Below, one piece after another: positions 50,501 to 62,500 of a DNA stretch of 64,000 nucleotides (positions are counted from its first letter, which is position 1; the number at the start of each line of letters is the position of its first letter). The DNA is from Nymphaea colorata (taxonomy: Eukaryota > Streptophyta > Magnoliopsida > Nymphaeales > Nymphaeaceae). The stretch covers positions 12,072,183-12,136,182 of the forward strand of contig NC_045148.1 of assembly GCF_008831285.2 (NCBI RefSeq), read 5' to 3'. The position numbers and the translations under genes were made by a program. The notes below the pieces were generated by a model, which was given only the letters and a program-made list of their open reading frames with translations, was not told where the DNA came from and did no database searches.

Positions 50501-53500
50501 ATTGCGTACATGTCCAAGGCCCTCACTAGCCAGGCCAAACCCCTCTCAACTTATGAGAAGGAATTACTTGCTATTGTTCTCATAGTGGAGAAGTGGCGTC
50601 CATATCTGATTGGGTACAAGTTTGTAGTAAAAACGGACCAAAACAATTTAAAGTATATGTTCAAACAGAGAGTCAACCGCTACGCAGCAACGTTGGCTAG
50701 CTAAGCTACTTGGGTATGACTTCGAGATTGAGTACAAAAGGGGGTCCAGAGAATACGGCAGCAGATGCCATGTCCCATCTAACAAGGCAGATGATAACAA
50801 GGCAGTTGATGACATTATCAGTAGTGGAAATGAATCTGTGGGAAAGATTGGCCACCGACCAACAGGCAGACCAATTACTTAGGCTCATTAAGGCCTCAAC
50901 GTACAGAAGCCAAGATCGATTCCCTTATACGCAGTTAGGGGAAATCTTCTATATAGGAAGAACCGAACAGTGGTTCCTCCTAAATCTGAGCTTAAACGCG
51001 AACTCCTGTAGCATTTTCATGATACACCCGCAACAGGACACGAAGGAGTTGCTGAGACCCTCAGCTGGATCAAGGCCCAATTTTGGTGGCAAGGACTGAA
51101 AGCGGACGTGCAAAGATATATAAGGCAGTGTGTAGTTTGTCAGCGTGAAAAGTACGAGGCCATTAAACCCCCCGGGCATTTAAACCCATTGCATATATCT
51201 ACCAAACCATGGACGGACATCACAATGGACTTCATCGATGCCATGCCTCGCTCGTAAGGCAAAGAAGTTTTGTTTGTTGTGGTAGATAGATTGTCTAAGT
51301 ACAAGGGCCTATGGTGGCCGGTGTGTACCAAGAGTATATTGGCAAACTCCACGGAATGCCTCAATCAGTAGTCTGTGACAGAAACTCAATTTTCATGAGC
51401 GCGTTATGGCAGGAGTATATGAAGATGATGGGTACGACCCTTCAATTCAGTACTGTTCGTCACCCGCAAACTGATGGGCAAAGCGAAATAGTTAACCAAT
51501 CTTTGGAAACTTATCTGAGATGCTTCGCATGCGAAAGGCCAAACACATGGGTAAGATTCTTACCATGGTAGAATGGTCGTATAACACCAGTTGGCATTCT
51601 TCCACTGCTATCACTCCTTATGAGGCGGTCTATGGATTCCCTCCCCCATCTATACCGAGGTATGAGGGAGGCACAGCAAAGGATGATAATGTGGACTGTG
51701 AACTGCGCACCAGAGAGGAAGTCCTTGACTCTCTCAAGCAAAACATAGCTAAAGCGCAGAACCGAATGAAGCAGACATACGATAAAGGCAGAAAGGATTG
51801 GGAATTTGAAGTGGGGGCAGTACGTGTGGTTGAACCACGGAAGCAGAGATCACTTATGGGCCAGCCAAATTCGAAACTTCTACCTTGATATTATGGACCA
51901 TACGCAGTACTACAGAATGTAGGAGAGCCAGCGTACCGGCTTGGCCTTCCCAAAGCAGCCTTAGTTCACCCCATGTTTCACGTCACAAGACTCAAACCAC
52001 ATCCTAGGGATGTTCCAAGTTCCAACCATGATTGAACAGGTGTCGAGCCAATTACCTACTCCTTACCGAATTCTCAAGCACAGATACATGGAGCGTCAGG
52101 GTAGGACACATGACATGAGGTGTTGGTTGAATGGGAAGGACCTGACAGAGGAACTTCGTGAGAAGAATATGAATCAGTGGTACACTGATTCCCTTCTGAA
52201 CGAGCTTGGGGACAAGTTCGATCTGAGAAGGGAGACCCATGAGGGAGAAGAAAACCTCCGCTAGAGAGGGGAGGCTCGTGAGGGGGAATGGAGAACCACC
52301 ACGGAAGAGGGAAGGCTCGCGAGAGGTGTGAGAAGAGAATTCGAGAGGAGAGAGAGAGAATTCGACAAATGAACGCAAAACTTCTTGATTCCATGCTCAT
52401 GAAGTTGTGAGTTGCCCCAGAATCGAGGAGGACAACCACCTTTCTTCCTTTAATTTTGCCCACAATTCCCATTGCATTCGGTCGATGGGGATCCATCATT
52501 GAATGATAAGCCCCCTCTTGCTCTGGCTTGGGTTCGCGGGTGGCTTGTGGTTCGGGGGAGTCCTTTTCTTCTTCTAGGGAGTCTGATTCTCCCTCTGACT
52601 TGCTTTCACTTTCACTGTCGCTCTCTATTATTTCAAAGACGTGTATAAAGTTGCACTTATGATTCGGATCCCATTTTTCCTTACATTTGTAGCACAGGAT
52701 TTTGCGACTCATCTCTTCACGTTCTTGGCTAGTGATGTAAGTCACTGGTGGCTTACGAAAGGCTGACCTAGCCTCTTCTTTCTTCACATAAGCAGCTTTG
52801 GATGGAGCTCCTTTCTCACGATACCCCTCAGTTTTCCTCGACTTTTTCAAGGCTCTTTTTTGCAAGTTTCTGTCCTCTATAATTCTGGCCATTGCGAAAC
52901 ATTCTCCCAAATCCGTAAATCGCTGACTTTGTTCATGGGAGATTTTTCTCCAAGATAAAAAGAGCTTTCTTGTTGGCAGAAAAAAAAAATGTTGTTTTCT
53001 TTTCATCAATTTTTTATTGTTATTTTTTTTTTTTTTACAAATTCTATGGTTAGAATTTCTTTTTCTTCTCTTGTTACGAAGGTGTTGTCCTTTCTTCCTG
53101 AAATTGATTTCTGCAAGTATTTTGTGTGCTTCTGCAATCTGCAGGATCTTAAATTGTTTGGCCTGGCCTTTTTTATTTATCTTCCATATCTTACTTCATT
53201 CTGGACAATGGACATGCAAAATGTTCGGTATCATTCATTTGACTCCTTGTTAACTGCTCATTTGTTCTACTTTATAAATGCTTGTTCTATTTTCTGCTCA
53301 TTTAGACTCATTACACTGTAATGAGAAATTGAGAAATATAATTTGAGAAAAAAAAGAGCTTGTAGACTGTTTGAATTACATTTTGCATGCATCAAATAGG
53401 CAGCATCCTGTATGCTTAAAGCATAAGTTTGGAGAAATTATTCTTCTCAATCTTTTCCTTTGATGTTGCAGTATTCTTAATTTAATATTTTGAATGTAAA

Positions 53501-56500
53501 ACATGTCTGTCTTCGTGATTCTTTTATTGTATTTTGTATAGACAGAATAATACTTTTCATCTTATATATGAAATCAGGGGTGCAGCCAGGGGGTCCTTGG
53601 CCACCCCTTGGATTTGACAAAACAAAATTTACTGCCTATACTTTTGAAATTTTTTAATTTGACCAAGTAAAAATTTCAAAAAATATTATTTGGCCATGTA
53701 AAAGTGTTGAAAATACTGTTTGGCCCCCGGAAGAAAATCTAGCTCCACCCTTGTATGAACTTGTAAATTTTATACACATGATATATACCCCTGATGCAAC
53801 CCATACTTCCTTGGCAATACCTTCTATACCCCTGAAGTTCAACATCAGAATTCCTACAGTTCATCTATAAATTAGCATCCAAAACTAAAAAAATATCAAA
53901 TAAGAAAATCAGCTTCTTTTTTTATTTGCTGATGGACTAGTAATGGGAGAGAGCTACTAATATTTTAGCTGAAATTGATGTTGATCGGACCCCAGATTCG
54001 GATCCAGTTAGGCTTTAGATTTGGTTATACTTAGCATTAATGTATTTTGGATTTGGACCATTTTGTTTAGTGTATCCAGGATCCAATTCGGTTCTAGGGT
54101 TTAGGCCTCTTAAAACACCTCTTTTCTTTTGTTTTAGGCTAATTGATGAGCAGAAAAACCCTAATTTCCCTTCCTGATTGAATTTCCTCCTTTTTTCAAT
54201 GTTTTCCCTTTTTGTTGCTTTTTGGTGCTTTTCCCACGGGGATTAGAATGAAGAACTCTAATCACTAGTTAAATAATCAAGAAACCAATGGTTGCTCACC
54301 CTTTAATCATAAACATACAGCAGCTAACATTCAAAGCTAAGACGCAAATCTCTCAATAGTGTGAAAGTGCACATAGAGCATGAAATCATTAAGGTGTGTT
54401 TGGATGATAAGACAAACCAGGTTTCTAACCTGGTTTGGCAGTGAAACAGACAGTTTAGACTGCAACCTCAGTTAGTTAATGTTTGGATGATGTACAGGAT
54501 CCCTCTTCATTTCCCAATGTCCTTTACAGTGATACAAGAACAAGAACCAGCAAAATCAGCCCCTCCCTATCACTCTTCTCTGTGCGTTCTGTAGAGCCCC
54601 ATTAAGAGGCTACATGTTCAGTACATGGACACAAAATAGATAGAGTAATGTTCTAAGTTCTAACAAAGAAAAGTATTGATCTGGTTTTAATTTTTTCTTT
54701 TAGTTGTGTCATCTCAAAAAATTATAGCATTTGTACTGAACAAATATGGACAATCATGAACCCAGCACTTGCATCACTTCCCATTCCACGACCATACTTG
54801 ACAACCTTGGCCTGCAGATTCCCCACACCAACTTGTGGGTTGGGCTTTTTAGCCACCATCATTGACAACTGAAACGTCAATTCTGATTTTGTTATAGTTA
54901 TGCTATGTTACTGCTTCTTGACATGTTTTTTCCTTTGCTATTGTTTGCATGTCCAGTGGGTGTATATGGTTCTAGTGTTTCAGTGTATTGTGCATAGGAA
55001 ATGACATATCCCATGTGCCTATTATATTTGAGGGGTGATTTTCTAGCTTCATAACATCTCAAACTAAGTCACATGGGTACTTCAGTTCAGTAAGGTCCAT
55101 GTACCCGTGTCGCCGGTACACGTACTCAAAATGGGTACTTGGACAGACTCGGGTACCTTTAGATTCAAACTGCTTAATTTTACATTGATTTAATTTTTTC
55201 CACCTTACTTTTCATTCTATTCTTATAGTTATTGTTCATTAACATACGAATGTTTTTTTATATCACTTGTTTACTAAAATGTTGCTTTCATTTTGATTTT
55301 TTTGTGTTATTTTGCATATATACATACATATACCTGTTATACCCACATTTTTTAAAGTTGTCGTATTAATACCCAGTATCTCCGTACCCGTACCCAACCC
55401 ATATGGCTTAGATCTCAAAGGACTTGTGAACATATAACCATGGTGGCCTAGGTGATCTCTGATTGCAAATATCAAAAGTTCAATGATGGGAATTGAATGA
55501 GGTCAAGTTCAATAATAGAAATCACTGAATTGTATAATGTGAATCATTTGAGTATTGTGCTGCGGGTGTAACGCTCGGCATGTGCAGGTCGGGTCGGGTC
55601 GGGTCAGGGTCCAGACCCGGACCCGAGCTCCACCCGCATGTGAGCCCGACGCCCTCTCCTCCCTCGTCTTTCCCTCTTCTCCCGCGTCTTCCTCACAAAC
55701 CCCTCCCCCTCTGTTGCCACTCGTGCCAGCGCAAGGAAGAAGAAGAGAAGACGGAGGTGGAGTAGGCGGCGGCGAGGACGGCCCCCATCTTCTGTCTTTC
55801 TTTCTTTCTTCTTCTCCCCTTTTCTCCTCCTCCCTCTCTCACTGTCTCTGCCGTCTCCTCTCTCAACCCCACGACCTCCCTCTTACGCAACCCTCTTTCT
55901 CTCGTGTTTTTCTCCTCTGCCTGCACTCTTCCCTCTTTGTCAGCTCCCTCCCTCTCGCACCCTCACCCTCACTGCCGTTTTCCCATTTCTGTCTGAACCC
56001 TCTCTCTGTCTGTCTCTCTCTATCAGTGCCTCTCCCTGCCAACACGCTCCCTACTTGAGCTCTCTCTCCCCATTTCCTGATATCTTTTTCCCATTTTCCC
56101 CAATCGAGCACTCTTTCTCATGGATTTCATCTTTGTTTGTTAGGATTCCAGTTTGGGGAACACGTTCTTCCCCTCGTATCAGCGTTTAGGTGGTGTTGGT
56201 GGTGGCGGCTTGGCACAATTTCTGCCATTTGGGGACCGATTGTACGCTTGAGGTGGCTGTCGGAGGCATCACAGCAGTTTGGACATTTAGATTGGGGTGA
56301 GCAAGGCCTATTTGAGCTTCAATTATTGAATATTATCTATGAGAACATGTATAATTATTGTTTGAGCATGTTAGAGCTTAGAATTGGTGTTTTGGGACGC
56401 ATGTTAGCGATTTTGTTTTTGGGAGAAAGTTTAGGATTATGTTGGAAAGCGTTGATTAATGCCTATAATGATCATTTAAGCATGATGTTGATTTTCGAGG

Positions 56501-59500
56501 TAATAGGGAAGCATGGTAGAGATTGTGTGGTTGTGGGGAAGATTTAGGACGGTTTTAGTGAGCTTGTAGCACACGTTTTTGTGAACGGGTGCGTCTTGGA
56601 GTTAAGTAAGGAAAGTGTACGTAAGTTGGAGGTGCCTTCGGGGTTGACGCCTTGATTAAAGAAAGTTGCGAGAAAGGCATTAGTGGTGGATGGATTGATG
56701 ACTTTGGGTCTTGATGTTGGTGGCAACGTCGAGATGTAAAGAGGAGGTCTTTTGGAGAGCTTGTTGGTCGACACTACCCGTTGACACCCTCTTGAGGCAA
56801 TGACACGTGCCACAAGGATTTTGTTTTGTATTTGTTTGAATTGTTTAGGTATCTAGTAGAAGCCTCACCTTTTGTTTATGTCTGCAGGTACACCGGGCTC
56901 GTCCCGTCGACCTTGAGTTCGAAGCTCAAGGAATTTTGAATAGTTTTGTGAGCGCGCCACAAGTATGGCGACATTCCAGGCAAATTCATGCTTGGGCAAA
57001 TGGGTGATTGTGTGCTCCTAGGATCATGGGATCCTAAGATTGTGATGTGACTTGATTGATTGTCTTGTAAATGAGTATATGTATGTTTGTTCATGCGTTG
57101 ATATACGATATAAATTGTTTTGAAAGGTTATTAGTAGTTGTTTTGAAAAGGTTACGCATTTGCATGTGCATGCTAGAATTGATATCTGTTTAGGATAGAT
57201 GAGGGGGGGTATCGAGTCGAGTGTCTCCTCGACCCCAATTATGCATTAGAAAGCATCATAGAATGATAATTGCATAGGACAGCTACGAGTCAATCGCAGA
57301 TCGAGACTACTCTCTGTGGTTTGGCTAAGTTTTTCAAAGATATGATTGATGTGATAATTGATACGAATGTTGTGTTTTGTTGCATATTCATTGTTGTGGG
57401 CAATAATGCAAATGAATGGATTGAAGGGTAATTGTACCCATACTGTATGACGGCTAGCTATGACTGTTAGTGTTATGTGTAGACCTCGTGTGGAGGCAAC
57501 TGGAGGTGTGAGTCCACTCGTGGAGTGTACCAACCTCATGAGCTAGCCAGTCAGTTTGTGAATGCATTATTCTAATGATAATAATAAATGATTAAGAGAT
57601 GAGAGGCCAGTGGGATGTGGCTATGTGTTTGGGAGACGTCCCGTTTTCGCCACTGGTCTCGCATGTTCGGAGCGCAGGCGGTGCAAGGCCCCAGGGTACT
57701 GTTGTGTGTTGTGCTTGGAGCGTTGGGCTCCCGCCTTCCCAACCTGGGTGTCTTAGGGAAGGCTGAGTATCTCTCCTTGGAATTCACACATCCATGGATG
57801 AGTGCTCTACCACTGCAGCAGATGAAATGGATCCCTACTGTTATGGGCCACCACGGGGGTTGTCTCTCGGCTGCAGGCCGCCCATGGTGTGCACGTGCCT
57901 GTGTTGCACCCACAGGAACTGTTAATTCACTAAAGTTAATGAAAATGTAATGTATATGATTGTATGTGACTGATGTGCATGTGATTGATATGAAAGCATG
58001 TGATTGAAATTGTGTACTATGGCCATTGAGTGGCTTGTACGTGTCGTGCTCTGACACGACATAATGATGAATGATTTTGATAATTGTTTTCTGATTTGAG
58101 CCCTATCTAAGAGGGTTTGGTATTTTCCTGGATTGTTGCCATACTGCGAAGGCTGAGCCTTCAGTTGTTTTCTTTTTCAGGTTTTGGCGGACCCGGGGCA
58201 GCAGGTTGAGCAGATGGCTTCACTCACATCCTACTGGGGAGGTTTTGGGTTTTGTTTTCTTGTTTAGTGCCGGCGCGTCTTGGTTTATTGGTATTGATGT
58301 CTTGTTTTTGGATAGACATCAATCATATAGTTGGGGCATTTTTGTTATACACATAGATGTGGTTTGTATATACAAAATAGTTATACAAATGAAGGTTCGC
58401 CCCATTGTTTTGAATTGTTTGGCTCATCTCTTTTGAATTGTTGGGTAGTCGCACCTCGATGCTTTATGTTAAGAAAAAAAAAATGTTTGGGTGTCAAAAG
58501 GTCGGGGTGTGACAGCGGACCTAAAAGCATAGTCACAAATATCACTGAGATTTTCAATTTCTCGCATTTGCATTGTGCCATTGTCAAAACAAAGAAATGT
58601 GTTTTTCATCTGAAACATATCGAGAGATTTTTCATCTATCACCAAATGAATATCTCAAGACAATATCATAATATCATCATGGGAAAAAGGTGTGTCCCTT
58701 TAAAAAATAGGCTTTCCTTAAATCCTGAAACTCTTGTAGTTTGAGAGTTAAAACTTTGACCTCTAATATGACACTATAACTTATGAGTTGCATGGCAACT
58801 TATGGTGCTTATGGTTAGTCTTGGCATGTTATTTGTCAGTTATTTACTTGTTTGTTAATTGTTATCCCTATGTTGTCAAGGCGCCCAGGCGCGCCAAGGC
58901 AAAAAAGGCGACCAGTCTTTTTTTTTAATCATGTTAACCATTACATAATAAATTATGTACTCATTGACTGAATTGTAAGCTTCTATTCCTAGTAAAACTT
59001 GAAAAACTGTTCTGTTCCACTCTAATTGAATGATTATATTTTGTATGTAAAGCCAAAAAGTAAAAGATTAAAAACTGTTATGCTCTTTGTTACATGACAG
59101 ACTAACAGTACATTTCCAGCTTGTTTACATATTGGAAAACTATGTTGTTCTGTTCTAGCTGATGCCTTAGTTTGATAAACAAAAGAAGACACGTCATTCT
59201 TATTTACATACTGGATACAATGCTTGCATTTCTTATAGACTATTTCAGTTATAGACATTATAGACTATTTCATTTGAATCATTTCAAACAAAAGTCATAT
59301 CAAATCAGTAATATATAATATACATTATAAGTTTACAAGAAATTTAACATATAACCTCTGTAACACGGGTACTCCTCCAATCCGGTACCGGTAAGACACC
59401 GGTACGGGTACGGTATCCGGTACGCCAATTTGAGGCGTTGACCATACCCGGTACGGTCAACGCACCGGAGGCTGTACCCGTCCATTTTTGGACACGGTCA

Positions 59501-62500
59501 AAGTTGACCGAGTTCAAATATGTTCGTTTTAAGGGTTTTAAAGGATGAATTCAATGTTAAATTGTTCGAACCCTACCTTTTTCGTTTCATTTCTGCCGTT
59601 CCACTTCCATCTTCACCCGACGAACGGCAGGCGATGGCAAACGACAGGCAACGGCGAAGGCAGGCGGCGTCCGGCGATGGTGTTAGCTTTTTTTTCATCG
59701 TTTTCTCCATTTCTATCGAGTTTCTGAAACACGGTGGTCGTGCGTGGTCGACGGACGACACTTTTCTTGGCTGAGCCTTCCATCGTCGCCATTTTATTGA
59801 ATCCTATGTTCTATTCCCTGCAGTGCTTTTCCCTTTTTTTTTGTTCGTTTTATTTTTCCTGAATCATCTTTTCTGTTCGTCCCCTGCAATCGATTCCCTC
59901 TTTGAAGCATCTGTATATGATGTTGTTCGTTTTATGTTGTTCTTGTCTGAAATGTGTTGATTTCACTCTTTTTTAAGTGGGTTCTTCTGTTTGTCGCCTG
60001 CAGTCGGTTCCCTCTTTGAAGCATCTGTATGTTATGTTGTTTACAATCAACTTACAATCAACTTTGTTGTTAGTTTATGTTGTTCGTTTCTGAAATGTGT
60101 TGATTTGGATAATGATTTATGAATATGCTATTTTATTTGTAATTTTTTTATATATATATGTGTAAATATGTTATTCTGGTTGAAAATTTTTTATATATAT
60201 ATTATATAATTTTATATATATATATAATGCCGCGTGTGTGTACGGCCGTACCCTCGTACCCAAATTTTTTGAAAATGGTTCGTACCCGTACCCGCACCAG
60301 TACCCGTACCGACACCCGTACCCGTGTGACATAGCATATAACATACAATATATATTATAACAGATTCAAATGAAGATGGAACCACTTTAAAAATTGCTTC
60401 AGATTGTACTAAATCTAATATACATAACGAACACATTAATATACAATATGTAAATATACATTATTTCAGATTATACATATATTATGCATTATAATAGCTT
60501 GTACATAGTATATACAATAAAATCATAGGCAGATACCTCTCCATGGACTAGGCACCAGCACGCGTAGGCGCCAGCACCACACCCATCGCCTAAGTGATGG
60601 ACTTAGGCGGCGGGTGTGGACTGGCGCCCAGTCCATGCCTAGGTGTCGCCTTAACAACATAGTGTCATCTGCTATACAAGTATCATGTTACTTGCTTAAT
60701 TAGCAAATGCTAATCCAGAGTCACAGATATTGCGATATTTTCAAAAATATCGCCATATAAATGTTAAAAAGGAGGAAAACAAAAAAAAAAACCAAAAATC
60801 ATGATATTTTGAAAATATAAATTTCTGTGCTGTTCATATGTTCTTGTGCACAGTTTTAAATTTTTAATTCATAAAAACTGTAAGTGATGATTTTTTTTGC
60901 TAAAGAAGTGTATAACGTGTTAGAATTAAAAGAAACAAAGGGTATTTTTGAACTGAAATTTCTTTTTAATGGCAAAAAGAGTACTTAACTCTAAATTTTA
61001 CTGAATAGGGTTTATTAACTTTGCATTTCATGTGAGACGTGAGAGTGGAAGCTGCGTCTTCCAGCTGCGCCTAAACTTTTACCGAGTGTCGGCCAATTTG
61101 GTGAGGGTTTGAGAAGTGAGGAAGCTGCGTTTGGCATGTGAGGGTTTGACGAGTGACAAGTGATAACCTACGTTGATGGTGAGGGTTGCTGGAAACCTAG
61201 TAAAGCATTCCAATCGATGCTTCAGCTATTAGATAACCAGTGTTTTTGGTATTATTAGAGTGCTAGTTTCCATTTTCTAAATTTTTGCTTATCTAGTTAA
61301 TTTTTTGATGTTTTTATATTAGTCTATCATTTATTTTATTTTTAATCAATTTTGACGATTTTTTATTTTTTCAAAAATCACCAAGATTTTCTCGATTTTT
61401 CTGAAAAAAAAAACTTTGCCGAAAAATGCCCAAGAAAAACCTCACCAATCAAAACCCAAGAACAATATTTGTGACAATGTGTTAACCAATTTAGTCTTTA
61501 CCTATACATTTCTATATGTCTCCATTTTAGCCCTTCATTATTTTATTTTAACTATTTCTTAGGATTTTTTGTCTTTTATTTTGAAATTTCCAGGTATTTT
61601 CTTAGGAAAACAACCACAAGTAAAAAAGTACTCGAGAAAGGCCTTGCCAATAAAAACCTGAGGATTGAATTTGTGACTATGCCTAAGAGATCAGTCACCC
61701 TAGTCGATAGATGCCCAACAACTCTACGTTAACAGTGAGTAGAGCCATGGACCATGGACTAATAAATCAACTACATTAACTTAGTCCCAGTTAGTCAGCC
61801 AACAACTAGCAGGTTTGGATCAGTTTTACGTTTGGTTCGGCTACCCATTTTCTTTTCCCTTAAGAAAATAAGTTCCATTTTCCATCAGAAGGTTTTCCTG
61901 CAAGTCCTACATGTGTACAGGAGTGTCCATATGCAAGTGGGCATGCATAACATACAGACATACAAACATGCACATAGACGTGCATGTGTGCGTGTGTATA
62001 AATTGTCACATTTTAGGGTTTCTATCACAAACTTTTTTTTTTCAAAATTTATTTTCCTTGGGAAGGTCTCAGGAAGTTTGAAAATATAAAAAAAATGTGT
62101 TTAAAAAAAGAAGGTTACACATTTAATGAAGTTCTCTTCAAGTGACAAATATCATGAGACAACTGCAATAGTATTGTGACAAATATATTTAGTAATAAAT
62201 TCAAAAAATCAGGAGTATATATGTTTTCATACAAGTGATAGTGCAGATAAAGAATTTCTCAAAAAAAAAATGATTGCAGATGAAGCAAGGATGTGTGTGT
62301 GTGCATGTGTGCACGTGTGTGGCTGCCAACAATTTGCACTCCACACAGGCCAGAAGATGATGTAAACCAAAACCAAGTTGGCCGTGTAGGATTGAGAATG
62401 AATGGATCTCTATCAGCTATACATTTAAAATGGACATAATAAGCAAAGTAATTTTTGTCTTCTACGCTAAATTCACTTGAACAGTGTGTGCCTTTTAATC

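Larger units (their letters stand above)
34870..53043. mobile_element. Rearranged Ty3/gypsy chromovirus block with later insertions
   Basis: Gypsy coding pieces occur in both orientations. On the minus strand: gag knuckle to protease start (36606-35980), RT (37429-36620) and protease remainder (44760-44344). On the plus strand: gag (44863-45400), protease (46650-46980), RT (47060-47914), RNase H (50285-50800) and integrase plus a decayed chromodomain (50900-52200). A gag knuckle-protease piece on the minus strand closes it (53000-52380). A hAT pair, two TIR elements and a MITE interrupt it. Every reading frame is broken. Confidence 0.75.

Noticed and set aside
35797-53043. The 0.8 kb direct repeats as genuine LTRs of one element
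   Set aside because: They contain antisense gag-protease coding DNA, lack clear TG...CA ends with a 5 bp duplication, and no primer site is adjacent. Kept only as a finding to test.
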